This document shows positions 1-7,407 of a DNA stretch of 34,418 bases, in pieces (position 1 is the first letter of the stretch; every line of letters begins with the position of its first letter). A program made the translations under genes and the position numbers. The DNA comes from a virus. The stretch lies in IMG/VR virus record IMGVR_UViG_3300040811_000121, positions 1 to 34,418 of that record; one strand, given 5' to 3'. The notes under the pieces were generated by a model. That model made no database searches, had not been told where the DNA came from, and saw nothing but the letters and a program-made list of their open reading frames with translations.

Positions 1-99
1 GCCAAACTCTAGCGCATATGTGTCTGCCGTCTTAAACTCAAATGGAATAAGCCGGGTCACGTTTGAGCTGTCTTTGACTTCCCCAAGGTATTCTGTGCC
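1..99. repeat. Terminal direct repeat, left copy (circular overlap)
   Basis: These 99 bases are identical to 34320-34418 at the other end of the window. A tail gene reads continuously across the join, which shows that the sequence closes into a circle of 34319 bp. A repeat of exactly 99 bp inside a coding region is more typical of an assembler overlap (k-mer length) than of a true phage terminal redundancy, which is an inference. The physical ends of the packaged DNA therefore remain unknown. Confidence 0.95.
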
Positions 100-252
100 C
101 GGACGGCGCGTGACACCGCCGTGTGGCTGCACAATCATGTTTGTTAAGGTAGACAGCCCCTCACGGTACTTTTCAATCGTCACGCGCCCTTCTAGGCGCG
201 GTGAGATTTCCCCTGCGGTGAATGTGCTAATCGCTGGTGCAGATCGCGCCAT
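1..252 (-). CDS. Tail nozzle / tail tubular protein B-like, N-terminal part (continues at right end)
   Basis: The ATG at 252-250 follows directly after the TAA of the tail tubular A gene (255-253). The 84 codons visible here include an N-terminus of the kind ISTFTAGEISPRLEGR, then YREGLSTLTNMIVQPHGG and RRPGTEYLG. This is the conserved start of podovirus tail stabilisation or tubular B proteins, which usually read LSPRL-GR, then N-----PHGG--RRPGT. The frame is preserved across the circular join into 32562-34418, giving a 669-residue protein. In T7, gp12 of this role forms the nozzle of the short tail below the gp11 ring. I infer the same position here from gene order: decoration, tubular A, tubular B, internal proteins. 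The start is supported by the conserved N-terminus. No frameshift is seen at the join. Confidence 0.88.
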   Translation of the reverse strand, partial: MARSAPAISTFTAGEISPRLEGRVTIEKYREGLSTLTNMIVQPHGGVTRRPGTEYLGEVKDSSNVTRLIPFEFKTADTYALEFG

Positions 253-858
253 TTAGAACCTCGCTTCAATAAACTCGCTGGCCTCTAGTCGCTGTGGCGC
301 ACCTTCGGTTCCGTCTACAAATGTTGCCTGCTTCAGTTTGCTAGCATACTCAGAAGCCATTATCTGCTTGACTGTGTTTGATCCTGTGATTGCATAGCTG
401 ACCTCAAACGCCAAAGCAGCAGCCAAAACATCAATTAGGCTGGCATCATACTCCTGCGGGTCAGTCACGCGGGCAACATATTTAATTTTGCATATACCTT
501 CGTCAGACAGCAGCTTACGGCCTTCAATCACAAACACCGGGCCGCCAGTATTGCTAAACATATTATCTTGCGGATACGACAAAGTTCCGTTGCTAAATTC
601 TAGCACGCGCAGGCAGTATGGATTGGTTGGGAGTGCATATTGGTTGGCATAACCAAATGCAGGCGCTTCGCTTTCTTTTGCCAACTCAGTTCTGCGGATT
701 AAGCAGTTCCAAGGATGCGCACGAAATACGCTATCGCGCACGCTATCATAACGCTGATTGATCAATCGCGCTGGTTTACTGTTTTCGTCAAAGCTTGAGA
801 TGTTGTTGGCTCCCAAACTGTTCAGCGCGTAGTTGGCAATATCAACCGTACTGGTCAT
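253..858 (-). CDS. Tail tubular protein A-like (adaptor ring)
   Basis: This 201-aa protein begins with ANYALNSLGANNISSFDE, then R-----YD-VRD-VFRAHPWNC. That is the signature of the T7 gp11 / tail tubular A family (A-----LG---I-S--E------------YD--R------HPWNF). The length matches the family, which is about 195-205 aa. The protein should form the ring joining the portal to the tail nozzle. Its neighbours agree: the nozzle-like gene starts immediately after its stop, and the capsid/decoration pair lies upstream, beyond a terminator-like hairpin at 872-898. The start at 858 is preceded by TGGAGATAGCTG, a reasonable Shine-Dalgarno sequence. Family assignment is by motif; the exact structure is inferred. 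Confidence 0.9.
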   Translation of the reverse strand: MTSTVDIANYALNSLGANNISSFDENSKPARLINQRYDSVRDSVFRAHPWNCLIRRTELAKESEAPAFGYANQYALPTNPYCLRVLEFSNGTLSYPQDNMFSNTGGPVFVIEGRKLLSDEGICKIKYVARVTDPQEYDASLIDVLAAALAFEVSYAITGSNTVKQIMASEYASKLKQATFVDGTEGAPQRLEASEFIEARF

Positions 859-871
859 CAGCTATCTCCAT

Positions 872-898
872 GTAAAAGAAGGGGCGGCGAACCGCCCC
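872..898 (-). terminator. Leftward terminator-like hairpin after the decoration gene
   Basis: Read leftward, a perfect 7-bp stem GGGGCGG/CCGCCCC (arms 892-898 and 881-887) is closed by a TTCG loop and followed by TTCTTTTAC. The very stable UUCG tetraloop and U-rich tail fit an intrinsic terminator or attenuator. It sits in the 47-bp gap between the capsid/decoration genes and the tail tubular A gene, the same place as terminator Tphi in T7. Partial read-through would give high capsid and lower tail expression, which is an inference. Confidence 0.8.
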
Positions 899-905
899 AC
901 CTTAT

Positions 906-1367
906 TTAGTCAACCACATACTTGATTGTCAGTTCAATAGTGCCTGTGCCAGCAGCACCGCCCATTGTTACTGTGATTGCCACGCCATCCTCGTTTGTGT
1001 CTGTCTCTGAGCCTGAGCCTAGAGCTAGAGTTGCAAGGACATCTACTTTTTGAGCAGATGTTGACGCTGCTGCTGCTTTGTATGCTGCCGCTGACGCAGA
1101 TACTGCTGTACCCGCCGCGTTTGTGTGTGCCGCATAACCTACAGACAATGTTGTTGATGCACCTAGCGCGTCATGCGCCAAAGAACCTTCCAACAAACGT
1201 GCGCCATCAGGCAAGACAAACATCTCAATAACGTCACCAGACGCTAGTGAAGATGCCTCGTATGTGCCATGAGCCACGCGGATACGACCGCCAAGCTCAT
1301 TTGCTTTGTTCATCACGGCTGGGGTTGCGCGTGAGTTTGTGCGTTGTGCTGAATATACAGTAGCCAT
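906..1367 (-). CDS. Putative head decoration protein
   Basis: This 153-aa protein is encoded directly after the major capsid gene with a good Shine-Dalgarno (AGGAGACTGACAA before ATG). The first half is globular: KANELGGRIRVAHGTYE, then EMFVLPDGARLLEGSLAHD. The middle is very rich in Ala and Ser (residues about 85-110), and the C-terminus reads as beta strands (VAITVTMGG, then GTIELTIKYVVD). Small beta-rich proteins immediately downstream of the capsid gene in podoviruses and related marine phages are usually capsid decoration or head fibre proteins. I recognise the general type but cannot name a family with confidence. The low-complexity Ala/Ser segment could be a flexible or fibre-like part. 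No catalytic motifs are visible. Confidence 0.65.
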   Translation of the reverse strand: MATVYSAQRTNSRATPAVMNKANELGGRIRVAHGTYEASSLASGDVIEMFVLPDGARLLEGSLAHDALGASTTLSVGYAAHTNAAGTAVSASAAAYKAAAASTSAQKVDVLATLALGSGSETDTNEDGVAITVTMGGAAGTGTIELTIKYVVD

Positions 1368-1382
1368 TTGTCAGTCTCCTTA

Positions 1383-2243
1383 TTATTCGCTGCACGCGAT
1401 TTCAACGACTTTGGCTTCTTCCATGCGCGTCGCACCTACTGATTGACAGTAGTAAACCTGCGTTGCGTATGACTTGTCAGCACGTTCATCAATGCGAGCT
1501 GATGGCTCTTTGCCAACCGCTAGTTTGATGCCGTCACCAGCAAACGCGATAACCTGACGGTCACCTGATCCGTCTGTACCCAGACGGTTGCTTACATGGA
1601 ATTGGAAGCCGACGAATGTGTTGATTTCACCCATCGCCAACGCCTTGACGGTGTTGTAGTCGCTTGATGTTACAGTCGTGTTGTTCAACAGATCAGAAAC
1701 CTGCTTAGGCGAAACAACGATGTGACGAGGGATAGATGGATCAACATTTCCGCTGTCCAAGATTTCCTTCGCTGACACCAACTTAGCAATAGTCAAACCA
1801 GAAGCTGCAACCGCAATTTTCTGTGCTGATGGTAGTGCTGTAGATGTCGAACCGTCTTTACCTGTGTACGCTGTACCTAGAGCAGCAGCAATGATGACAT
1901 CATCAATTGCACGGCCCATAGCGGCGGCAGCAGCACGGCTGTATGTTGATGTCGGATCAACAAGTAGACGCACTTTGTCTTGATCGTCAATCAAGTCTGC
2001 GTACTCGTAGTCAGACATAGTAACCATGCGGCGTGAGTGTGGTGTATCCACAATAGGTGTGTCCGCGTGGCGTGAAGTGCGTAGAACAGCAGCCGCTGAT
2101 CCTACTTGGTCAAAGAAAGCTTTCTCGCCATTGACAGTTTCCGTATCTACCGCTGCACGCAACAGAGAACCCATCTGCTGTGATAGCATCTGGACGTTTG
2201 AGGAAAACTGATTGACAAAAGCTGTAGTGATTTGAGTAGACAT
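1383..2243 (-). CDS. Major capsid protein (HK97-fold type)
   Basis: This 286-aa protein follows the scaffold gene and precedes the decoration gene, the standard capsid position. It opens with a segment of the form TTAFVNQFSSNVQMLSQQM and continues with DTPIVDTPHSRRMVTMSDYEY and AAAAAMGRAIDDVIIAAALG. It ends with a beta-rich region including GFQFHVSNRL and a late segment with WT-like Q-YYCQSVGATRMEE. This matches the compact capsid proteins of many marine podoviruses and siphoviruses (Phage capsid family), which are about 280-340 aa. A Shine-Dalgarno AAGGGGATGACATA precedes the ATG. A 130-nt structured leader separates it from the scaffold gene, whereas its other neighbours are almost gap-free. 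Strong expression is expected. The function is inferred from family resemblance and position. Confidence 0.88.
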   Translation of the reverse strand: MSTQITTAFVNQFSSNVQMLSQQMGSLLRAAVDTETVNGEKAFFDQVGSAAAVLRTSRHADTPIVDTPHSRRMVTMSDYEYADLIDDQDKVRLLVDPTSTYSRAAAAAMGRAIDDVIIAAALGTAYTGKDGSTSTALPSAQKIAVAASGLTIAKLVSAKEILDSGNVDPSIPRHIVVSPKQVSDLLNNTTVTSSDYNTVKALAMGEINTFVGFQFHVSNRLGTDGSGDRQVIAFAGDGIKLAVGKEPSARIDERADKSYATQVYYCQSVGATRMEEAKVVEIACSE

Positions 2244-2373
2244 TATGTCATCCCCTTACAGTTTCAGTTTACGATTTGCTGCGCTTGGTTGTCCCTCTCG
2301 GGGCCGTGCTACTGCTTAGGGCAGCTACTCCGCTTGACGCACAAGCTTGTGTCGCGGGCCTTTCGGTTATCCG
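2244..2373 (-). promoter_or_regulatory. Structured leader upstream of the capsid gene
   Basis: This 130-bp gap between scaffold stop and capsid start is unusual in an operon where most genes overlap. It holds a perfect 12-bp palindrome CACAAGCTTGTG (2340-2351). Transcribed leftward it also offers CCC/GGG closing a CGAGA loop, and CTGC/GCAG closing CCTAA. I see no clear sigma-70 promoter and no open reading frame with a ribosome site. It could be an RNA-processing site, a translational control leader or a late promoter of an unrecognised type. Confidence 0.5.
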
Positions 2374-3180
2374 CTACATGTACTCCCTAAGTCGCAGAAC
2401 CTCTGTAACATAAGTGTCATGCTCTGGATGCATCTTATCAAAATAAGGCCCATCTCGTCTAGTCATCTCTGCAATTTGCCGTGATGCCTCTTCTGGTGTC
2501 ATAATTAGCTCTGTCGGTTCACCAACCAAATTGTCTTCGCCAATCTGTTCAGCCAGCTTTGCAAACATCCGAACAACGTCAGGGTGATCGCCAAGCATCC
2601 GACCATCAGAAAGCTGAACCTCTTCAAACATCTCCATGCCTTCTTGCCCCAGCAATGTCCGCGCAGCATTCTGTGCAAGCGCCATGCGCTGCTCAAATGC
2701 CTGTCCAAACTCTTGGCGCAACTCTGTTTCAGCCTGAAACACAGCCTCTTCTGCGCGTGCCTGCTGGGCTGCTGTACTGCTGTCGCCAGCTTCTTTTAAA
2801 AACCCAACAAGGCGATCTGCTTGCCGAGGCTGCAAACCAGCCTCCCACATTGCTTGTCGCAACGCCGAAACGCTTTCATCATTCGCCCCATCGCCCAGAT
2901 CAAACTTGTAACCATCTGCGCTGTCTGGGCGACCCACATTTGCATACCATTCGTTGTACTGATCATCAGTCCAACTCTGCCCAGGCTTGGCAACCTTATC
3001 AGCACCAATCATGCGCTGGGCATTTACATAACTCTTTGCCAATGCTCCCGGGTCAGTGAACGTGCGCAAGCTTGGCTCATTGCGCAAGTCTTCTGGTAAA
3101 CTATCTAAAAAGCTAACTGGTGCCGCATCTGCCGCCACAGCTTCTTGAGACCCTACATCTGGGGTTGCCTCTTCGCTCAT
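2374..3180 (-). CDS. Capsid scaffolding protein
   Basis: This 268-aa acidic protein begins SEEATPDVGSQEAV and continues with SFLDSLPEDLRNEPSLRTF and DPGALAKSYVNAQRMIG. That LPEDLR-EPSL--F-----LAKSYV-AQ--IG pattern recurs in scaffolding proteins of marine and other Gram-negative podoviruses and siphoviruses. The centre (about residues 100-190) is a Gln/Ala/Glu-rich helical region likely to form coiled coils, as expected for an assembly scaffold removed from the mature head. The C-terminus (PYFDKMHPEHDTYVTEV) would be the capsid-interacting end by analogy. It overlaps the upstream 69-aa gene by 4 bp (ATGA) and lies directly before the capsid gene leader, the classic scaffold-capsid order. Confidence 0.85.
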   Translation of the reverse strand: MSEEATPDVGSQEAVAADAAPVSFLDSLPEDLRNEPSLRTFTDPGALAKSYVNAQRMIGADKVAKPGQSWTDDQYNEWYANVGRPDSADGYKFDLGDGANDESVSALRQAMWEAGLQPRQADRLVGFLKEAGDSSTAAQQARAEEAVFQAETELRQEFGQAFEQRMALAQNAARTLLGQEGMEMFEEVQLSDGRMLGDHPDVVRMFAKLAEQIGEDNLVGEPTELIMTPEEASRQIAEMTRRDGPYFDKMHPEHDTYVTEVLRLREYM

Positions 3181-3386
3181 ACTTTATCCTTCTCTTCGGA
3201 CAACATTCTGACGATCAGCAGCACAGCCGCGCGTTGTCCTTCATTAAATGCAGTTTCATAAGGATCGCCAGAAAACGTGGTTGCCTCAAACCCAAACCGG
3301 GTTTTAAGATCACTCAATACTTGCGCACCGTCATCTGTGTTGAACGTGCGCCTATAGGCTAATTTTAATTCTTCAACCTTCTTCAT
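3177..3386 (-). CDS. Bbp19-like small head gene
   Basis: This 69-aa protein carries the pattern AYRRTFNTDDGAQVLSDL, then a Phe-rich middle (F-FEATTFSGDPYETAFNEG) and QRAAVLLIVRML. It matches the small Bbp19-type family found next to portal or scaffold genes in podoviruses (YR--F-T--G--VL-DL then EG-R-V---I). The function is not established; it is presumed to help head assembly. ATGA overlaps with the portal gene upstream and the scaffold gene downstream show tight translational coupling. The length is typical for the family. Confidence 0.75.
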   Translation of the reverse strand: MKKVEELKLAYRRTFNTDDGAQVLSDLKTRFGFEATTFSGDPYETAFNEGQRAAVLLIVRMLSEEKDKV

Positions 3387-4975
3387 TCTTGTGTGGCCTT
3401 AATCAAAGGCGCAATATTACCGCCAGCCTCGGCTGCCAACATCTGCTCTTGCATCTGCTGCTGCGCGGCTGCCTGCTCGGCCTGCTGACGGCGCACCTCT
3501 TCTACCTCTGCCGTGCCGCGTATCACACGCGCTGGCAGGCCAGCAGTCTCAACCAAATACTGCACCATCGCATCGCCATCCAAATAATCCGTAACAGGCG
3601 CAACTTGGCTAACCTGCAACAAGATTTCAAACCCGCGCAGCATCGCCTGCAAGTCTGTCAACTTCTGAGCCTTGGCAAGTGGTGAAACATACTCTATGTC
3701 AATGTCCTGACCTTGAAGCTCCTCGGGCGGGGCTGGGAGGAGGCCCGCCCGAAGGAGCAATGCAAAGGAACGAGAAATAAGCGGTTGGAGCAATTCTGCT
3801 TGTAGTCGACCGAGGACAGGCCCAAGCAGGCGCATTTTCTCTTCATTCCTCTGCAATACTTCTGTCGCAGTCATGTTGGCCCCTTGGCCCAACAACAACT
3901 GGTCAACATAAAACGCCTGCCGAATAGCATTGCGGCGTTGCTCTTCCATATTCAAGCCCAAAGGATTGTTTGCGCCGATGTTCAGCGGCTCCAAACGATC
4001 CCTTGTGCCAGAGCGGTAAAAGTTTAATGCGCCAGGCGTTGTACGCACTGGCATCATAAATCCATCATCAGGCACCATCAATGGCGGGTCAATCTGCTTT
4101 TGCGCTGCCTTGATCGTCGTTTCAGACATCTTGTTAAGCATCTTAACATCAGGCAAGGCAGTCATGGCAGGCGAACGCCCATAAGTGCTAACGCTATCCT
4201 TGACAAATCTCGGACACATGAACGGAAACTCATCAAAGCCACCCTCTGACAGCAGCTCTCGGTTGTCAGCTAAGTAATAAACAGACGCGACAGGCTTCTG
4301 CTTTGCCAGCTTGCCTTTCGCTTCTGCCCGGGGAAAGACCGCATGAATGACTTCATGCTCTTTATACGGATCGCCTTCTAAGTCTTTCGCCACAGTCTTT
4401 GGCAATGTTGCCTGCGGGAACTGCATTGAAATCGCCCGCGCAGACAATTTAAACTTTCGATACACTGTATCAACACGACCGTCAGGGTCTTCGCTAATGC
4501 AAATCTCTGCAATGTGACGGCATGCAAACCGTAAACCATCTGGCTCGGCAGAAACATAAAACGCGCCAGTGCCAAACACCACCAAGTCATAGTACAGCTC
4601 ATGTATCTCTTGCTGAAAGTTTGACCGATTGAAATGCTGGTACATCTGATCCATGCACAGCTCCAACCACTCATTGGCAGCATCATCGCGTTGCAAGCCC
4701 GGATCACGATACCGCATTGAAAACCACGGCGTGCTTGGTGATGTCAGCATGCCATGCAGACTAGAGGCCAACAGCTCAACAGCATGAATAGCCGTGCCAT
4801 CATAAATCAGCTCAGTGCGCTTGTCGCCTTGGGTTCTCTTTTTCGTAATGTCAGCTTTGCGCGGCAGCATAAAATCTGCCAGCTCCTGCCAATGCTTTTC
4901 CCAGTTAGACCGCTGCGATTGCAACGTCTTATATCTTTTGTCCAAACGCGCAACGAGCGGATTAACCTGTACCAT
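3383..4975 (-). CDS. Portal protein (head-tail connector)
   Basis: This 530-aa protein has the hallmark start of podovirus head-to-tail connectors: RLDKRYKTLQSQRSNWEKHW, then ELADFMLPRK and an IYDGTAIHAVELLASSLHGML segment. The family shows an R-----W------Y--P motif, then D-T---A---LA--L---L. Later it contains PFMCPRFV and YGRSPAMTALPDVKMLN, the helix where the T7-like family has YGRGP. The C-terminal quarter is Gln/Ala/Glu-rich and helical (about 485-520), suggesting the crown or barrel. Twelve copies should form the DNA channel at the capsid vertex. The start is set by a TAATG overlap with the preceding small gene, and the stop overlaps the 69-aa gene. About 530 aa is typical of the T7-like connector family. 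Confidence 0.93.
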   Translation of the reverse strand: MVQVNPLVARLDKRYKTLQSQRSNWEKHWQELADFMLPRKADITKKRTQGDKRTELIYDGTAIHAVELLASSLHGMLTSPSTPWFSMRYRDPGLQRDDAANEWLELCMDQMYQHFNRSNFQQEIHELYYDLVVFGTGAFYVSAEPDGLRFACRHIAEICISEDPDGRVDTVYRKFKLSARAISMQFPQATLPKTVAKDLEGDPYKEHEVIHAVFPRAEAKGKLAKQKPVASVYYLADNRELLSEGGFDEFPFMCPRFVKDSVSTYGRSPAMTALPDVKMLNKMSETTIKAAQKQIDPPLMVPDDGFMMPVRTTPGALNFYRSGTRDRLEPLNIGANNPLGLNMEEQRRNAIRQAFYVDQLLLGQGANMTATEVLQRNEEKMRLLGPVLGRLQAELLQPLISRSFALLLRAGLLPAPPEELQGQDIDIEYVSPLAKAQKLTDLQAMLRGFEILLQVSQVAPVTDYLDGDAMVQYLVETAGLPARVIRGTAEVEEVRRQQAEQAAAQQQMQEQMLAAEAGGNIAPLIKATQE

Positions 4976-5190
4976 TACATCATCCCATAACTTGTCATTA
5001 ACGTGCGTTTAGGGCGCACCTTCTTGTCTTTCAGACCCTCTACAGCGCCACCCTGCGTCCGACCAGCCATCTTCTGCTGCGCACGCTCTAAAGGATCAAC
5101 TGTCATCTGACCAAGCTGCGCGGCTGGCTGGGCAGCGCTGCCTCCCATCAGTCCAGCAATATTTGTCAGCTTCTTTTTCTCAATTAGCAT
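4975..5190 (-). CDS. Small conserved head-region protein, unknown role
   Basis: A 71-aa protein is read from the ATG at 5190; a TTG four codons upstream at 5202 is an alternative start. The N-terminus MLIEKKKLTNIAGLMGG is followed by an Ala/Gln-rich linker. The basic C-terminus reads KDKKVRPKRTLMTSYGMM. The ATG lies 1 bp after the TGA of the 244-aa gene, and the stop is coupled to the portal ATG as TAATG. A gene between terminase and portal with this basic K-R-T-L-M tail is probably a minor head or connector-associated protein. That is positional inference; I do not recognise a family. Confidence 0.6.
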   Translation of the reverse strand: MLIEKKKLTNIAGLMGGSAAQPAAQLGQMTVDPLERAQQKMAGRTQGGAVEGLKDKKVRPKRTLMTSYGMM

Positions 5191-5191
5191 A

Positions 5192-5926
5192 TCATCGTCC
5201 AATCAATGCACGGCGGCGGCGGGTCTGGCCCTCTTCCTCGCCAGTTCCTAAAAGACCGCCCGGCTTCGTCAGGATCGTTGCTCGGCGTCCCTTCTTAATC
5301 ATCTCAATGGCTTCGTCTTCTGCCTCACCAACCGACTCTGCCTTGGCTTTTGTGTACTCAGCCTGCGCACCAGCCGCAGTGCCTGTGCCTGCTGTGCCTG
5401 TGCCGCGGTCAAATGTTTTCTGGGAGATTTCTTCAAGCTTGTCTGTTGGCTCGTCTTTTTTCTCTTCGCCGCCACCATACGCCGCTTCAAGTTCTTCTAG
5501 CCTTTGTTGATCAAGGTATGTCCAAGTATTGGAGGCAAACCCAACTAAACGATTGGGGTCTTGAGCGCGCGCCTTGCGATCTTTTAAACGCTGAATGTCG
5601 GCAAGAGCTGGATCATAGTCCTCGCGGCGACGATCATACACTGGGTTTTCTTTTAAGAAGCTTTCAACCTCAGCCTTAGTAGGGCCGAATATAGCCTGAT
5701 TTACACTCGACTCGCCCTTACCATAAAGAGGATCATTCGCAGCTCTGTCGCCAGCCGTAGCCGCCGCCGCGCTTTTTGGGCCTGTGGAAGGCGATGGCCT
5801 CGGAGCATCAATAAAGCCATCTTCATTCACAAAACCAAATTGCTGCTTCTGCTGCTGATCCTGCAAATAGCTAAGACCCCTGCCAACCAAAGAGTTCTTA
5901 AAGTAATTCTCAAAAATGCTCGCCAT
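5192..5926 (-). CDS. Unknown structural-region protein with RRATILT-GGLLG tail
   Basis: This 244-aa hydrophilic protein of unknown function lies between TerL and the portal. It is rich in Gln, Ala, Glu and Arg and has a disordered centre (GTGTAGTGTAAGAQAEYTKA). Its most distinctive part is the C-terminus, RRATILTKPGGLLG followed by RRRRALIGR. Similar RATILT---GLLG...L(I/L)G tails end small head-proximal proteins in many podoviruses, so a virion or assembly role near the portal is plausible. A Shine-Dalgarno TAGGAGATAAGT precedes the ATG. There are no transmembrane segments or enzyme motifs. Confidence 0.6.
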   Translation of the reverse strand: MASIFENYFKNSLVGRGLSYLQDQQQKQQFGFVNEDGFIDAPRPSPSTGPKSAAAATAGDRAANDPLYGKGESSVNQAIFGPTKAEVESFLKENPVYDRRREDYDPALADIQRLKDRKARAQDPNRLVGFASNTWTYLDQQRLEELEAAYGGGEEKKDEPTDKLEEISQKTFDRGTGTAGTGTAAGAQAEYTKAKAESVGEAEDEAIEMIKKGRRATILTKPGGLLGTGEEEGQTRRRRALIGR

Positions 5927-5935
5927 ACTTATCTC

Positions 5936-7213
5936 CTACGCCGCAAATGGATCATAATCCATCACCGCCTTTGCTTGAGGCGCAGCCATGCGTCCTCGAT
6001 CTTCTCGAATGCCGACTGCCAAATACCTAAAAGCATCCGCAGCGTGCGATGACCAATCATGTACAGGCGATGCCCTAAAGCTCCTAGTGCGCTCGTTATA
6101 CGCCCGGTGATACTGCCGTAAACATTCCAAGCCATGCTTGCACTTCTCTCTATCAAACCAAATACGCGGCAAAAGCATCTGTGCCGCATGTATTCCATCT
6201 TCAACTGGCAACTTAGGAACCACACGGAAATTCAATCCCAAATCCCAAGCAACCTCTCTCCTACTCTTCCCAGACCCAAGCTCCCGAACCTCAATATCAT
6301 GCGGGGCATTGTGATCCCCATACAGATACCCCTTGCTCGTTAAAATCTTGCAGTAGTGAGGCAAACCCTCACCTCGGGCTTCATAAAAGTCTATAACATG
6401 TATAGCACGCCCAATCGTTTGCGTAAACCATACTGCCGTGCTGTCGCCCACGCCCAGATCCCACCATGTGTCAACCTTGGCGCTCGGATCATACGGAACA
6501 TTCGTAATCCGACCATCCATCTGCACAGCTTCCATCTCCTTGCCATACACAGCACCCGGAACATTCGCATTCCACGAACACTCAAATTCCTGCGCATACT
6601 GATCGGCAGTCATCATAGAACGCGCAGCCGCAAGCTCCTCGTCATCCAAAATGCCTGTCTCGCTCGCCTTATACACAGCAGCCAGCCAATCTGGGTTCCC
6701 CGCAGCCTCCTCATACTTATCAAAGAAAGCATTGTGACCCTTCGGCGTACCGACAAACACGCACCACCCCTTCCGATCCGACAACGCAGGTCTGATCACT
6801 TCAGGAAACACGTTCTCTGGCATGTCAGCGACCTCATCCATGCAGCAGCCATCAAGAAAAATTCCCCTTAAACTATCGGGATTTTCCGCACCGAGAAGCG
6901 ATATTCTCGCGCCGTTTGGCAGATCACACCGCAATTCAGTCTCGTGAAACTTCACATTCGGTATCTTGCCCGCAAACTGTTTTATATAATCCCACGCTAC
7001 GTTCTTCGCCTGACGATAGGTGGGCGCCATATAGGCAAACCGGGGGTTAGGCTTTTGGCACATCAAGGCATCCCGCAAGATATGATTGATCGCCCAGACC
7101 GTTTTGCCAAAGCGGCGGTGGCAGACAACAACACCCCAACGCTTTTGCGACATCTCGTTGTGCAGCTTTAACTGCAACTCCCTCGGCTCATACGGTATCT
7201 CAATATGCGTCAA
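5936..7213 (-). CDS. terL: Terminase large subunit
   Basis: This 425-aa protein is the ATPase-nuclease motor that packages DNA into the prohead. Walker A is CHRRFGKT (residues 31-38). Walker B with catalytic Glu is in FLDGCCMDEVADM (Asp126-Glu127). The coupling motif is VGTPKG (154-159). The RNase H-like nuclease acidic residues are Asp252 in WWDLGVGDSTA and Asp386/Asp393 in HDWSSHAADAFRY. The length is normal. The frame opens at a TTG (7213-7211) overlapping the TGA of the small gene upstream. No nearby in-frame ATG precedes it, and the sequence is conserved-looking from the start (IEIPYEPRELQLKLH), so a TTG start is likely. It acts with TerS and docks on the portal. Confidence 0.95.
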   Translation of the reverse strand: MTHIEIPYEPRELQLKLHNEMSQKRWGVVVCHRRFGKTVWAINHILRDALMCQKPNPRFAYMAPTYRQAKNVAWDYIKQFAGKIPNVKFHETELRCDLPNGARISLLGAENPDSLRGIFLDGCCMDEVADMPENVFPEVIRPALSDRKGWCVFVGTPKGHNAFFDKYEEAAGNPDWLAAVYKASETGILDDEELAAARSMMTADQYAQEFECSWNANVPGAVYGKEMEAVQMDGRITNVPYDPSAKVDTWWDLGVGDSTAVWFTQTIGRAIHVIDFYEARGEGLPHYCKILTSKGYLYGDHNAPHDIEVRELGSGKSRREVAWDLGLNFRVVPKLPVEDGIHAAQMLLPRIWFDREKCKHGLECLRQYHRAYNERTRSFRASPVHDWSSHAADAFRYLAVGIREDRGRMAAPQAKAVMDYDPFAA

Positions 7214-7407
7214 TGCTCTGTGACCTCTTCCTGATCTTCGTAAATCAGTATCCCGTGTTTCTCCAAGATAGCCTCGTATACATCAATAAGCAACACTGCG
7301 CATTCAAGCTGCTTTGACATTGAAGGCGACGCTAATATGCCGTGGCGCAAGGCGCTTAGGTGGTTTAGGAGTGCATGCTGTTCGGCAGTCAGAGGCTCAG
7401 TCAACAT
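7210..7407 (-). CDS. Small protein upstream of terL, unknown
   Basis: A 65-aa protein is read from the ATG at 7407, which has a good Shine-Dalgarno (GGGAGCGGG). A longer reading from 7482 would add a Pro-rich segment translated from the GC-rich intergenic DNA and is unlikely. The sequence looks helical: LTAEQHALLNHLSALRHGIL, then MSKQLECAVLLIDVYEAILE. The stop overlaps the terL TTG start, so the two are translationally coupled. Placement between the two terminase genes suggests an accessory packaging role, but no family is recognised. Confidence 0.6.
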   Translation of the reverse strand: MLTEPLTAEQHALLNHLSALRHGILASPSMSKQLECAVLLIDVYEAILEKHGILIYEDQEEVTEH

